Notes: generated by a model from the sequence alone, not told the origin. 64,000 nucleotides of DNA from DASPKT01 sp035626475 (GCA_035626475.1 DASPNP010000016.1:1-64000), one strand, 5' to 3'. Positions 44,845 to 53,767 are shown, counted from the first letter of the stretch. Made by a program: numbers and translations.

Positions 44845-45720
44845 ATGGATCGATCGGACCGGATGGCCGAGGTGGCGGAGGTCGCGCGCTTGTTCGCGGT
44901 CCTGCCCGGAGTCAGGGCGGTCGCGCTGGGCGGCTCCACGGCCACCGGCAGGGGCGATGCCGCCTCCGACGCCGATCTCTACGTCTATGCCGACGCGCCG
45001 GTCGACCCGGACCTGCGGGCCGCCATCATCCTTCCCCGTGCCGTCCGGGCCGAGATCGACAATCGGTTCTGGGAGTGGGGCGACGAGTGGGAGGAGCGCG
45101 TCTCCGGCCACCGCTTCGACGTGATGTTCCGCTCGCCCGCCTGGATCGAGGAGCAGCTGGCGCGCGTGCTGGACCGCCATGAGGCGTCGATCGGCTACAG
45201 CACCTGCCTGTGGCACAATGTGCTCACCTGCCGGCCGCTGGAGGACGGGACGGGATGGCTGGCCGGGCTCAAGGCGCAGGCCGACCAGCCCTATCCCGAC
45301 GGGCTGGCGCGGGCCGTCATCGCGAAGAACCATCCCCTGCTCCGCGGCACCCTGTCCTCCTTCGAGACGCAGCTGCTACGGGCCCTGGAACGGGGCGACC
45401 CGGTGGCGGCCAATCACCGCGCGGCCGCCCTGCTCGCCAGCTATTTCGACGTGATCTTCGCGCTGAACCGGCAGCCGCATCCCGGCGAGAAGCGCCTCCT
45501 CGACGCAGCCGCAAGCCTGCCAGCCATCCCGGTGAACCTGCGGCGGGACGTGACGACCTTCCTGCGGGCGACTGTGACCGGCGAGGGCGCCCGGGAGGCC
45601 GTCACCGCCCTGCTGGAAGGGCTCGACGCGGCGCTGGCCGGGCGCGGTGAACTGCCACCGGCCCATGGGCATCATGACGGGAGCGTGGACCACTCCGGCC
45701 AGTGCGCGCCTGGGGCGTGA
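44845..45720 (+). CDS. nucleotidyltransferase-fold protein (DUF4037-like)
   Basis: A 291-residue protein. The N-terminal part has the nucleotidyltransferase signature LGGSTATGRGDAASDADLYVY, in which GS and the DxD-like acidic pair bind nucleotide and metal. A second acidic residue appears in HRFDVMFRSP. The C-terminal two thirds are helical (SFETQLLRALERGDPVAANHR). ATG 44845 follows GGCGGAG. It may adenylylate or nucleotidylate a small molecule, as in antibiotic-resistance-type enzymes, but no substrate is evident. Confidence 0.75.
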   Translation: MDRSDRMAEVAEVARLFAVLPGVRAVALGGSTATGRGDAASDADLYVYADAPVDPDLRAAIILPRAVRAEIDNRFWEWGDEWEERVSGHRFDVMFRSPAWIEEQLARVLDRHEASIGYSTCLWHNVLTCRPLEDGTGWLAGLKAQADQPYPDGLARAVIAKNHPLLRGTLSSFETQLLRALERGDPVAANHRAAALLASYFDVIFALNRQPHPGEKRLLDAAASLPAIPVNLRRDVTTFLRATVTGEGAREAVTALLEGLDAALAGRGELPPAHGHHDGSVDHSGQCAPGA

Positions 45721-46368
45721 CGGAGGGCCGGGGGCGGCGCCGTCCTGCGGGGCGGTTCGGTGGGGCGGGAGGAGCCGGCGGCCTGTCCCGACATTCCCAG
45801 ACCCATGATGTCGGCATGCGCTCCGCTCTTCCGGACCTGCGGCGCCGTGTGACGACGTCCTGGGCATCCGCATAGGGATAAGGGCGGGAGTTGCCCGAAC
45901 CGGGTTTCCGGGCGCCGCGCCGGTCAGGGTGATGCCCGCGCCGTCTCCCCCACGCCTCGCCTCCCCGGTGCCTGATCGCCGTGGGACCGGACGCATGGGC
46001 GTGGCATGCGGTGTGCGGTTCGTCAGACCGGCAGCGTGAGGCACTCACGCGCGGGTAGGGCGCCCGACATCTCGTCGGCGGGAACTATCCTCTACGCGTA
46101 GACTGTGAATCTTTGTTTTTGGCTTTTGAGAGCGGACAATAGCGGTCGGCCTAAACGCTGCCGAAAACACCGTCGCACGCCCCGTGCCACGCCATTGCCC
46201 CAAGCGTGCGTCTGCCTCATGTGGGCGCGTAAAGGTGATCGCCGGGCACACAAGCGGCGGAAGCGTCATGGCGGGTGTGCCGGCCGCCCATTTGCGGAAA
46301 GGCCGCTTCCCCTCGCCTTAGCCTCCGCCCTGCCCCATCTTAAGCGGACACGAACGAAGGAGCGGACC
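45721..46368. other. 648-base gap before msrB: palindromes and an A/T-richer patch
   Basis: No convincing gene is present; reverse frames across 45602-46269 have no family content. A hairpin GCGTGAG/CTCACGC with a GCA loop lies at 46034-46050. A perfect 12-bp palindrome TCTACGCGTAGA is at 46091-46102, followed by an unusually A/T-rich stretch (46103-46145). The last two look like the promoter/operator side of the methionine sulfoxide reductase operon. Confidence 0.5.
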
Positions 46369-46815
46369 ATGGGCAAGCGCGGCATCCTGGGCGGCCTGCT
46401 GGGCGGCGGGCACAATGAGGGCGGCGACTATCCCGTCGCCAAGAGCGAGGCGGAGTGGCGGGCGCAGCTGTCGCCGCAGCAATATGCCGTGCTGCGCGGC
46501 CACGGCACCGAGCCGCCCCGATCGAGCCCGCTGAACGACGAGCACCGGCCCGGCACCTTCCATTGCGCCGGCTGCGCCAAGCCGCTGTTCGACATGGCGG
46601 ACAAGTTCGAGAGCGGCACCGGCTGGCCCAGCTTCACCCGTCCGCTGCCGGACGCGGTGGGTGAGTCCGAGGACCGCAAGTTCTTCATGGTGCGGACCGA
46701 GGTGCATTGCGCCGACTGCGGCGGGCATCTGGGCCACGTCTTCCCCGACGGGCCCGCCCCGACCGGTATGCGCTACTGCATGAACGGGGTCGCCCTGACC
46801 TTCAAGCCGGCCTGA
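46369..46815 (+). CDS. msrB: peptide-methionine (R)-S-oxide reductase MsrB
   Basis: A 148-residue reductase of methionine-R-sulfoxide. Zinc-binding cysteine pairs CAGC and CADC are present. SGTGWPSFTRPL is the family core, and the catalytic Cys is in RYCMNGVAL. The N-terminus MGKRGILGGLLGGGHNEGGD is not a clear signal peptide, so it is probably cytoplasmic. This contrasts with the exported MsrA that follows 12 bases downstream. ATG 46369 has GGAG about 6 bases ahead; a longer frame from 46105 reads the intergenic region. It repairs oxidised methionine with a thioredoxin-type donor. Confidence 0.93.
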   Translation: MGKRGILGGLLGGGHNEGGDYPVAKSEAEWRAQLSPQQYAVLRGHGTEPPRSSPLNDEHRPGTFHCAGCAKPLFDMADKFESGTGWPSFTRPLPDAVGESEDRKFFMVRTEVHCADCGGHLGHVFPDGPAPTGMRYCMNGVALTFKPA

Positions 46816-46827
46816 GGACGTCACGCC

Positions 46828-47490
46828 ATGACCATCCGCCTCCTGCGGGCCCTGCCCGCGCTGCTGCTGCTCGCCCTGGCGGGGCATGCGGCGGCGCAAA
46901 GCCCGGCCTCCGGCCCCTCCCCCGCCCTGGCCGAGACGCGCACCGCGATCTTCGCCGGCGGCTGCTTCTGGTGCACCGAGTCCGACTTCGACAAGGTGCC
47001 GGGGGTGGTCGAGACCGTGTCGGGCTATACCGGCGGCCGCACCGCGAACCCGACCTACGAGCAGGTGGGCAAAGGCGGCACCGGCCATTACGAGGCGGTG
47101 AAGGTCACCTACGACCCCACCCGCGTCACCTATCCGCAGCTGGTGGAGTATTACTGGCGCACGGTCGACCCGGTCGATGCCGGCGGCCAGTTCTGCGACA
47201 GGGGCGAGAGCTACCGGACCGCCATCTTCGCCGCGACCGCCGAGGAGCGCGCCGCGGCCGAGGCGAGCGCCAGGGCACTGGCGGCCTCGGGCAAGCTGCC
47301 CGGCCCCATCGTCACGCCGATCCTGGACGCCAGGACCTTCTACCCGGCCGAGGGCTACCACCAGGACTACAAGAAGCTGAACACGCTGAAATACACCTTC
47401 TACCGCAGCCGCTGCGGCCGCGACGCCCGGCTGGAGAAGCTGTGGGGCGACGCCGCCGGCAAGTGGCCGGTCGTCGCGGCGGGCTCGTGA
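46828..47490 (+). CDS. msrA: exported peptide-methionine (S)-S-oxide reductase MsrA
   Basis: A 220-residue enzyme. A signal peptide (MTIRLLRALPALLLLALAGH; cleavage near AAAQ) sends it out of the cytoplasm. The catalytic motif GCFWCTESDF follows near residue 45. GGRTANPTYEQVGKGGTGHYEAV and the RTAIF block complete the fold, and a further Cys in RSRCGRD near the C-terminus may be the resolving residue. It reduces methionine-S-sulfoxide in exported proteins. Its stop overlaps the GTG of the DUF4345 gene. Confidence 0.94.
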   Translation: MTIRLLRALPALLLLALAGHAAAQSPASGPSPALAETRTAIFAGGCFWCTESDFDKVPGVVETVSGYTGGRTANPTYEQVGKGGTGHYEAVKVTYDPTRVTYPQLVEYYWRTVDPVDAGGQFCDRGESYRTAIFAATAEERAAAEASARALAASGKLPGPIVTPILDARTFYPAEGYHQDYKKLNTLKYTFYRSRCGRDARLEKLWGDAAGKWPVVAAGS

Positions 47491-47894
47491 GCCGGGGCGG
47501 GCTGGAGCGGCGCGCCCTGCAGGGAATCGTCGCGGTGCTGGCGCTGGTGCCGCTGTCGGCGGGACTGCAGGGCGTGATCGAGGGGCCGGCGGCGACGCTG
47601 GGCGACCCGGCGGCGGGCCCCCGGCCGGTCGATCTGGACAGCCATTACCGCTACCTCTCCGGCCTGCTGCTTGGGCTCGGGCTGGTGTTCCTCTCCTGCA
47701 TCCCCGGCATCGAGCGCAAGGGAACGCGCTTCCGGCTGGCGGCGGCCGTGGTCCTGGTCGGCGGGCTTGGTCGTGCTTTGTCCCTCGCCCTGCACGGCGC
47801 CCCGACCTGGCCGCACCTGGTCGGGCTGACGCTGGAGCTGGCGGTGGTGCCGGCGCTGGCGGTCTGGCAGGCGCGGGTGGCTCGGTCTGGGTGA
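47487..47894 (+). CDS. DUF4345-like small membrane protein
   Basis: A 135-residue protein with four hydrophobic segments. The conserved pattern DSHYRYLSGLLLGLGLVF is that of DUF4345. GTG 47487 overlaps the msrA stop (GTGA), so translation is coupled. It may be a membrane partner that carries electrons or simply a co-transcribed stress gene; no redox cysteine pair is seen. Confidence 0.75.
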   Translation: MSRGGLERRALQGIVAVLALVPLSAGLQGVIEGPAATLGDPAAGPRPVDLDSHYRYLSGLLLGLGLVFLSCIPGIERKGTRFRLAAAVVLVGGLGRALSLALHGAPTWPHLVGLTLELAVVPALAVWQARVARSG

Positions 47895-47935
47895 GGGCTT
47901 CGCCTTTCTCGCCTGAACAAGGGCAGCGCTGAGGT

Positions 47936-48072
47936 TGTGCGTCCTTCGACAGGCTCAGGATGAGGACCTTTTTGCTGCTCCCTCTGGTCTGGGTTTGCTG
48001 CTCCCCATAGCGCGGGAACCAGGAGTGCCTGGCATCCCCCCTCCCTCATCCTGAGCTTGTCGAAGGACGCAG
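47936..48072. repeat. repeat A, copy 6
   Basis: Left arm TGTGCGTCCTTCGACAGGC; the interior has TTGCTGCTCCC twice and GGAGTGCCTGGCATCCCC; right arm ends GTCGAAGGACGCAGC. It is slightly longer than the other copies because the TGCTGCTCCC box is duplicated. Confidence 0.82.
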
Positions 48073-48167
48073 CACCTCCCAGCCTCTCCCGCCACACATG
48101 CTCCCCTGACGGAACCCGCCCCCGGGTCGGCGCCGTTACCCCCGGGCACCACCGGGGAGGAACGGTC

Positions 48168-48512
48168 TTGGACGATATGGGCGAGGCGCTGGCCGCGGCG
48201 GCGGCGCTGCTGGCGGTGGCGGACGGCGGCGACGCGGACGCGGTGCGCGGTCGGCTGCGGGCAAAGGCGCCAGGGGCGGTCGCGGCCTTCGACGGGCATG
48301 TGGCGCATCTGCGCGAAGGCGGCGCCGGCGGCGAGGAGAGCGCCATCCAGTCGCTGCACCCGGTGAAGGGCGACGCGGCGACGGCCGCCGCCCTGATGGA
48401 GTCGGTGCTGGAGACCGGCGGCGGTGTCGACGCCTTGGCGCCCGGCGCCCAGGCGGCGGCGCGACGGGTGGCCGAGACGCTGAATCTCAGCCCGACGCGC
48501 TTCGGCCTCTGA
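48168..48512 (+). CDS. small hypothetical protein
   Basis: A 114-residue, Ala-rich, mostly helical protein. TTG 48168 is chosen because GGGGAGG (48154-48160) is 7 bases ahead; ATG 48177 is too far from that site. No known family, signal peptide or membrane segment. The segment AGGEESAIQSLHPVKGDAATA is the only distinctive part. Expression is supported only by the good ribosome site and third-position GC bias. Confidence 0.5.
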   Translation: MDDMGEALAAAAALLAVADGGDADAVRGRLRAKAPGAVAAFDGHVAHLREGGAGGEESAIQSLHPVKGDAATAAALMESVLETGGGVDALAPGAQAAARRVAETLNLSPTRFGL

Positions 48513-48661
48513 GGCCTAGCCCCTCTGGCCGCGACGGGCGCCACGGCACCCGTCCGCCGATCCTATACGAATGCACTACGACCTTTTGCGGGGACCGACT
48601 CCGCACCCTTTCGTCGCGGCGCTATCCTGGCCGCGCAACCCGCAGCCGAGACGGAGCCATC

Positions 48662-48949
48662 ATGGACATCAGGGACTGGACCTTCGTCGAGGCGACCGAG
48701 CTGCTGATCGACGCGCTTGACGCCGCGGCCCCGGGTGACGGGGCCGGCGACGGCAAGGTCCAGGCCATCAGCGGGCTGCTGCGCCGGCTGCAGGGCGAGG
48801 AGGATCTCGCCACCGCCAGCCACCTCTATGCCGAGCTGCCCGGCCAGGTGCGCCGCCGCATCCGCCAGAAGGCGCTGTCGGCCGCCCAGCAGCGCCGGCA
48901 GGAGCAGCTGAAGCGCCTGCAGCGCCCCACCGAGCGCGTCTGGAGCTGA
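48662..48949 (+). CDS. small hypothetical protein
   Basis: A 95-residue protein, helical and charged (LLRRLQGEEDLATASHLYAEL; QQRRQEQLKRLQRPTERVW). ATG 48662 follows GGAG by about 6 bases. No recognised family or export signal. The next feature downstream is repeat B copy 4. Confidence 0.55.
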   Translation: MDIRDWTFVEATELLIDALDAAAPGDGAGDGKVQAISGLLRRLQGEEDLATASHLYAELPGQVRRRIRQKALSAAQQRRQEQLKRLQRPTERVWS

Positions 48950-49016
48950 CCGCTCCGCCGGTAGGTCGGGAGGAGACGCTGTCGTCTGGCGCTCACCCGT
49001 TGTCCATACGCTCAAC

Positions 49017-49238
49017 CGTCATCCCGGCGAAGGCCGGGACCCAGGGGTTGCAGCGGGATGCGATGGATGCAGCCCTCGTCTCGTTCGTAGGTCGCATGGA
49101 GCCGCAGGCGTAATGCGACACCCCGGCCGGAGCATGTCGCATTGCGGCTTCGCCTCCATGCGACCTACGGCTATGGCCACGCTTCATCGGCCGCCCAGCG
49201 CGGCAACCCCTGGGTCCCGGCTTTCGCCGGGATGACGG
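49017..49238. repeat. repeat B, copy 4
   Basis: Outer arms CGTCATCCCGGCGAAGGCC and GGCTTTCGCCGGGATGACGG; inner hairpin arms CGTAGGTCGCATGGAGCC and CTCCATGCGACCTACGG. It fills the 330-base gap between the small protein gene and the convergent M48 gene. Confidence 0.87.
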
Positions 49239-49279
49239 GAAATAGAGGCAAGTGCCTTCGATCGCCGCCCTGCGACCTC

Positions 49280-50245
49280 TCACACCGCCACCCGGCGGAA
49301 CTTCCTGGTCGGGAAGGCCTGCTTCAGCTCCGCCCAGCCGCCGGGGGCGCCCGGGGCGATGCCGCCGGCCTTGGCCTTGCGCAGCTGCTTCTCCAGCCGC
49401 TCCACCCGCTTGCCCGTGCCGGGGTGGGTGGAATAGAGCGAGCTGGTCGCCTGGGTGTTCTGCGGGATCACCTGCATCATCACCCGCAGGAAATCGGCCG
49501 ACTTCGCCATGTCCAGGCCGGTGCGGTTGAAGACCGACAGCACATGGGCGTCGGCCTCGTACTCCAAATCCTGCGAATAGCCGCTGTTGATCATGGCGAA
49601 GACCGGCCCCTCCAGCGCGCCCAGCAGCTCGCCCGTCAGGGTGCCCGCCAGCGCGCCGCCCTGGGTGCGGCTGACCCGCTCCACCAGCGTCTGCTTGCCG
49701 ATGCCGGAGAGGTTCTCGACGAAGGCCTTGTTCTTCATCTGCTTCAGCCCGTGGCTGAGCTCGGCGTGCGCCACCTCGTGCGCGATGACCGCCGCCAGCT
49801 CCTCCGGCGAGGCGGTGTAGCGCAGCAGGCCCTTGTGCACCGCCAGCTTGCCGCCGGGCAGGGCCCAGGCGTTCACCGTCTCGTTCTCCACCAGCACGAT
49901 CTCCCAGGGCAGGGCGCGGCTGCTGGTGCGCAGGATCGGGTCGGCGAAGCGCTTGAGCGCGTCCTGCGCCTTGCGGCTGTTGTAGAGCCCGCCGGACTGG
50001 CCGATGAAGCGCGGGTAGAAGGCCTCGGCCATGGCGATCTCGTCCTTCTCGGACAGATCCATGCCCTTCATCAGCGAATTGGCCGTGCCCATCAGGTCGC
50101 CGAGGCCGGCCTGGGAGCCCATCTGGCCCAGCAGCTGGTCCAGCTGCGCCGCCGCCGGGGTGGCGGTCAGGCCGGCGGCGGCCATGGCGAGCCCGCCGGC
50201 CAGCAGCGTGCGTCTGGAAACGCGGTCGTCGGTCATCGCAGACAT
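49280..50245 (-). CDS. Tat-exported M48-family metalloprotease
   Basis: A 321-residue protease. The N-terminus SRRTLLAGGLAMAAAGLTA is a twin-arginine signal with an AxA site. The zinc site is AAVIAHEVAHAELSHG, with a further Glu in the EYEADAHVLSVF segment. NSGYSQDLEYEADAH and STHPGTGKRVERL are typical of M48B/BepA-like proteases. It is probably periplasmic and may take part in outer-membrane or envelope quality control. ATG 50245 starts just 2 bases after the cyclase stop; ATG 50236 is the alternative. It is the last gene of the FecR-like/CHASE2-cyclase operon. Confidence 0.88.
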   Translation of the reverse strand: MSAMTDDRVSRRTLLAGGLAMAAAGLTATPAAAQLDQLLGQMGSQAGLGDLMGTANSLMKGMDLSEKDEIAMAEAFYPRFIGQSGGLYNSRKAQDALKRFADPILRTSSRALPWEIVLVENETVNAWALPGGKLAVHKGLLRYTASPEELAAVIAHEVAHAELSHGLKQMKNKAFVENLSGIGKQTLVERVSRTQGGALAGTLTGELLGALEGPVFAMINSGYSQDLEYEADAHVLSVFNRTGLDMAKSADFLRVMMQVIPQNTQATSSLYSTHPGTGKRVERLEKQLRKAKAGGIAPGAPGGWAELKQAFPTRKFRRVAV

Positions 50246-50247
50246 TC

Positions 50248-52404
50248 TCACTTGCTCGTCATCACGAAGGCGCCGTTCCAGTCGGTCGGCGGGGGGTTGT
50301 CCAGGTAGAAGGCGCAGCGCTTGGCATACAGCGCCGAGGTATCGTCGCCCGCGATGCCCTCGAAGGCGTAGCGCGCCTCGGCGAAGCGCCTGATATCGTG
50401 CAGGGCGAGCGCGCTTTCGAAGGCGGCCAGCCGGCGAAGCGTCTCCAGCGGCACCTCGCCGGCCCGGCCCACCACCTCGAAGACGGCGATCGGCTCGGTC
50501 TTGCCCTTGACCACCAGCCGGTCCAGCCGGCGCAGCACGTAGCGGTCGCCCAGGGCCGAGGCGGTGGCCTCGCTGACCATGACCAGGCTGCCATACTCCT
50601 TGTTGGCGCCTTCCAGCCGCGAGGCGAGGTTCACCATGTCGCCGGTGACCGTGTAGTTCAGGCGCGAGCTGGAGCCCATGTTGCCGGCGATGGCGTAACC
50701 GGTGGCGATGCCGATGCGGGTGCCGAGCGCCGGCATGCCGTACTCGCCGACCACCACCTCGGCATTGAAGCGCTCCAGCGCCGCCTGGCAGTCCAGCGCG
50801 GTCTCCACCGCCTTGATCTCGGCCCGGTCGGTCGGCAGCGGCGCGCCCCAAACGGCCATGACCGCGTCGCCGATGAACTTGTCGACATAGCCGCCATGCC
50901 GCTCCACCACCTCCGACATGAAGGTCAGGTAGCGGTTCATCAGCTCCACCAGCCGCTCCGGCCGGTCCTTGAGGCCCTCGCTGATGCTGGTGAAGCCGAC
51001 GATGTCGGAGAACATCACCGTCATGTGCCGCCGCTCGCCGCCCAGTTTCAGGGCGGACGGGTCCTCGGCCAGCCGGTCGACCAGGGCGGGGGCGAGATAG
51101 TGGCGGAAGGCGTGGTGGATGCGCCGGCGCTCCCGGTCCTCGACCACGAAGCGGTAGGCGTAGAGCAGGGTGAAGGTGAGCGCGCCCAGGATGGCGAAGC
51201 TCGGCATCGGCGCCACCCAGCCGGCCTGCAGCGCCGCGACCGACACCACCCCCTGCGCCGCCGCCACCCCGGCCCAGGCCAGCAGCCCCAGCGCCGGGCT
51301 CAGCGCGAAGAACAGCAGCCCCAGCAGGAACAGCGAGCCGGCCACCGTCACGAAGGTCCAGCCGCGCGGCAGCATCTCCAGCGCCAAGCCCTTGGTCAGC
51401 GTGTTCACCGCTGCCGCGTGGATCAGCACGCCGGGCATGGAACGGCGGTCGACGACGGGGGCGAAGCGGCCGGGATCGGCGGCCAGGGCGCAGCGCTCGG
51501 GTGCCGCCCGGGCGTCCGCCGCCTCGTCATGGGCGAAGCGCTTGGCGCTGCGGAACCGGTCCTCCAGGTCCAGCGCCTCGCCCAGCAGCACGATCTTGCC
51601 CTTGAAGTGCCGCTCCATATAGACGGCGTCGCCCTTGCCGGTGCAGGCGAAGAGGTCGGCCAGGCTGTGCACCGGCACGTCGCCGGCGCCGGTGTTGAAG
51701 TTGATCAGGAAATCGTCGGCCGGCATCGGGGCGCCGGCGCGCATCGCCAGCTCCACCCCGAAGCTGGGGGCGGAGCCGCCGCGCTCGTCCTTGAAGTCGC
51801 GCCAGTAGCGGCGCACCACATCGTCGTCGTCCAGCTTCAGGTTCAGGGTGCGGAGATTGTCCGGCCCCTTGGCCGCCAGCAGCTGGCCCGGATAAGGCGC
51901 GATCGTCTCGCCCGACAGCCGCGCCTGTCCCAGCACGACCTTCCCCTGCTCCGCCGCCTGCCGCAGCGACAGCAGGAAGGGCCGGTCGTAGCCCCGCAGC
52001 AGCTCCGGCCGGTCCAGGCTGGTGGGGTAGATCATGTCGAAGCCCACCACCGTCGCCCCGGCCGCCACCAGGCCGTCCAGCACCTGGGCCAAGTGCGGCG
52101 TCCAGGCGACCTTGGGGGTGCCGGAGAAGGGCTCGCTGCGGTAGGTCTGCTCGTCCACCGCCACGACCACCGCATCCGACTGGGCCGGTGTGAAGAGCGG
52201 CCCGAAGGCGAGGTGGCGGAGCGGCAGCAGGAAATCGATGCCGCGCCGGTTCAACCCGTCCAGATCAGGCAGCGCGGCGACCGCGCCCAGAGCCAGGGCC
52301 AGGCCGCCAGCCACCAGGGCGCGGCGGGCCCAGCGGCGGCGCTCCCGCCCGCCGGCCGGGGCGGCTGCCATGGCGGGGGTCTCGGCCGGAACGGCGAGGG
52401 TCAT
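50248..52404 (-). CDS. CHASE2-domain class III adenylate cyclase
   Basis: A 718-residue membrane cyclase. Membrane segment 1 lies near residues 28-48. A periplasmic CHASE2 sensor covers about 50-330 (SDAVVVAVDEQTYRSEPFSG; GFDMIYPTSLDRPELL). Three membrane segments follow (about 345-430), then the catalytic domain. Metal-binding Asp residues are in VMFSDIVGFTSISEGL and GDAVMAVWG. The Lys of DKFIGD and the Asp of TGDMVNLASRLE favour ATP over GTP. It should make cAMP in response to an external signal. It follows the FecR-like gene by 9 bases and precedes the M48 gene by 2, so the three form one operon. Confidence 0.9.
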   Translation of the reverse strand: MTLAVPAETPAMAAAPAGGRERRRWARRALVAGGLALALGAVAALPDLDGLNRRGIDFLLPLRHLAFGPLFTPAQSDAVVVAVDEQTYRSEPFSGTPKVAWTPHLAQVLDGLVAAGATVVGFDMIYPTSLDRPELLRGYDRPFLLSLRQAAEQGKVVLGQARLSGETIAPYPGQLLAAKGPDNLRTLNLKLDDDDVVRRYWRDFKDERGGSAPSFGVELAMRAGAPMPADDFLINFNTGAGDVPVHSLADLFACTGKGDAVYMERHFKGKIVLLGEALDLEDRFRSAKRFAHDEAADARAAPERCALAADPGRFAPVVDRRSMPGVLIHAAAVNTLTKGLALEMLPRGWTFVTVAGSLFLLGLLFFALSPALGLLAWAGVAAAQGVVSVAALQAGWVAPMPSFAILGALTFTLLYAYRFVVEDRERRRIHHAFRHYLAPALVDRLAEDPSALKLGGERRHMTVMFSDIVGFTSISEGLKDRPERLVELMNRYLTFMSEVVERHGGYVDKFIGDAVMAVWGAPLPTDRAEIKAVETALDCQAALERFNAEVVVGEYGMPALGTRIGIATGYAIAGNMGSSSRLNYTVTGDMVNLASRLEGANKEYGSLVMVSEATASALGDRYVLRRLDRLVVKGKTEPIAVFEVVGRAGEVPLETLRRLAAFESALALHDIRRFAEARYAFEGIAGDDTSALYAKRCAFYLDNPPPTDWNGAFVMTSK

Positions 52405-52413
52405 GGCCTGCCC

Positions 52414-53283
52414 TCAGCGCGCCTGGGCGACGGGAACGACCCGGTTCGCGAGGGTGTCGGGCACGTCCAGGTCGGGGGCGACGCTGAACAGCGCGCTGCC
52501 CACCAACTGCTCGCCGCGCAGCACGTCCACCCGGTAGGGCATGCCGGGCTCCAGCGCCGCGGCGCCCGCGGGATAGGCGACCCAGCCCGTGGTGGCGGGC
52601 ACCTGCCAGACCGTGGCCGGCGGTGCCGCATCCATGGCGACCACGCGCACGGTGACGGCCCCCCAGCCCTTGTCCCACTTGAAGGTCGGCTGGGCGGACT
52701 TCACCGCCCGCTCGGACCAGTTGTCGCCGGAGAAGGGGGTGACGCGGTTGACCGTGGCCCCGGCCTCCGACGCCTCGGCCAGCACGATGGGCTTCGCGGG
52801 CTCGCAGCCCGGCGCAGCATTGGCGTTGCGCTTGCCGCCCGATACTTGCGCGCCGTCGAGCCCGACCGTGGCGGTGCCGCCCTGAAGCGTCTCCGTCAGG
52901 CAGCCCGACAGGTAGCTGAGCGTCACCTTGCCCTTGGCCCCCAGCGCGATGCTCTGGCCCGGGAAGACATAGTCCATGAACTGGACGGCGGCGGTGCCCT
53001 CCACCGCCTCGACCACCGCGACGGCGTCGGTGCCGAGCCCCTTCAGCGGCGGCTGCGCGGCGCCGGCGGCGAGGCCCATCGGGCCCGGCAGCACGGCGGC
53101 CTGGCCCTGCGGCGATGCGGCCGGCTGGGGCGCCGGCGCCATGTTCTGGCGCAGCAGCTCCTGCGCGGCGCCGGGCGCCGCCTGCTTCAGCATGGAACCC
53201 AGGAGATTGTCGGCGCCGGCGGGCGCGGACGACAGCAGGCCGGCCAGGGCGACGACCCCGGCGAGGCGCGGATGGAACGACAC
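52414..53283 (-). CDS. exported FecR-like domain protein
   Basis: A 289-residue protein. A signal peptide (MSFHPRLAGVVALAGLLSSA) is present. A Pro/Ala/Gln-rich linker (about 45-85) leads to a FecR-type beta domain: AVAVVEAVEGTAAVQFMDYV, PGQSIALGAKGKVTLSYLSG and TETLQGGTATV. The C-terminal part resembles a fibronectin-like or second beta domain. FecR-like proteins next to CHASE2 cyclases are a known combination; the two probably make a periplasmic sensing complex. No ligand is known. Confidence 0.75.
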   Translation of the reverse strand: MSFHPRLAGVVALAGLLSSAPAGADNLLGSMLKQAAPGAAQELLRQNMAPAPQPAASPQGQAAVLPGPMGLAAGAAQPPLKGLGTDAVAVVEAVEGTAAVQFMDYVFPGQSIALGAKGKVTLSYLSGCLTETLQGGTATVGLDGAQVSGGKRNANAAPGCEPAKPIVLAEASEAGATVNRVTPFSGDNWSERAVKSAQPTFKWDKGWGAVTVRVVAMDAAPPATVWQVPATTGWVAYPAGAAALEPGMPYRVDVLRGEQLVGSALFSVAPDLDVPDTLANRVVPVAQAR

Positions 53284-53462
53284 GGGAAGCCCCCCTCATG
53301 TCCTGACGATGTGCGGATCGGGAAGACTTCCGCTCGCACGGTCCCCGCGCCTTCCCGAGGGGCATGACACCACAGGAGAGGTTAGGAAGGAGTGACGATT
53401 GTCACGCACGGGGTGCGATCGGCCTAAAGGGACAGGGGCTATTGTTATCGCCAATCTCGACC

Positions 53463-53767
53463 CGTCATCCCGGCCCCGGATCGGGCCATGGGCCCGTCCG
53501 AGGACAAGCTCCGGCCGGGACCCAGGGGTTGCAGCCATATGAGGTTGATGAAGCGGAGAGGCTGGAACGTGGTGCGTCCTTCGACAAGCTCAGGATGAGG
53601 AAGGGGGAATGCCAGGCACTCGTCCCTCCTAGACCACAAGGAGCAGCAAAAACATCCTCATCCTGAGCCTGTCGAAGGACGCAGAACCTAAACGCTGCCC
53701 GTCAACGCGCGCTGCATTCGTCGCATCCCGCTGCAACCCCTGGGCCCCGGCCTGCGCCGGGGTGACG
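53463..53767. repeat. repeat B, copy 5, split by repeat A copy 7
   Basis: Left outer arm CGTCATCCCGGCCCCGG plus an extra GGGCCATGGGCCCGTCCGAG-like palindrome and GGGACCCAGGGGTTGCAG ends at about 53534. The matching right arm CTGCAACCCCTGGGCCCCGG is at 53731-53767. Repeat A copy 7 lies between them where the inner hairpin would normally stand. Confidence 0.8.
53572..53683. repeat. repeat A, copy 7 (inverted orientation), nested in repeat B
   Basis: Left arm GTGCGTCCTTCGACAAGC; the interior reads GGGGGAATGCCAGGCACTC then AGGAGCAGCAAAA; right arm ends CTGTCGAAGGACGCAG. It stands wholly inside repeat B copy 5. Confidence 0.85.

Noticed and set aside
44203..45720. A 505-residue version of the nucleotidyltransferase
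   Set aside because: The first 210 residues overlap the DUF3429 gene in another frame; the family signature begins after ATG 44845, which has a good ribosome site.
45602..46269. Reverse-strand frames in the gap before msrB
   Set aside because: No ribosome site, no family and no consistent codon bias; their translations are Arg/Pro/Gly-rich.
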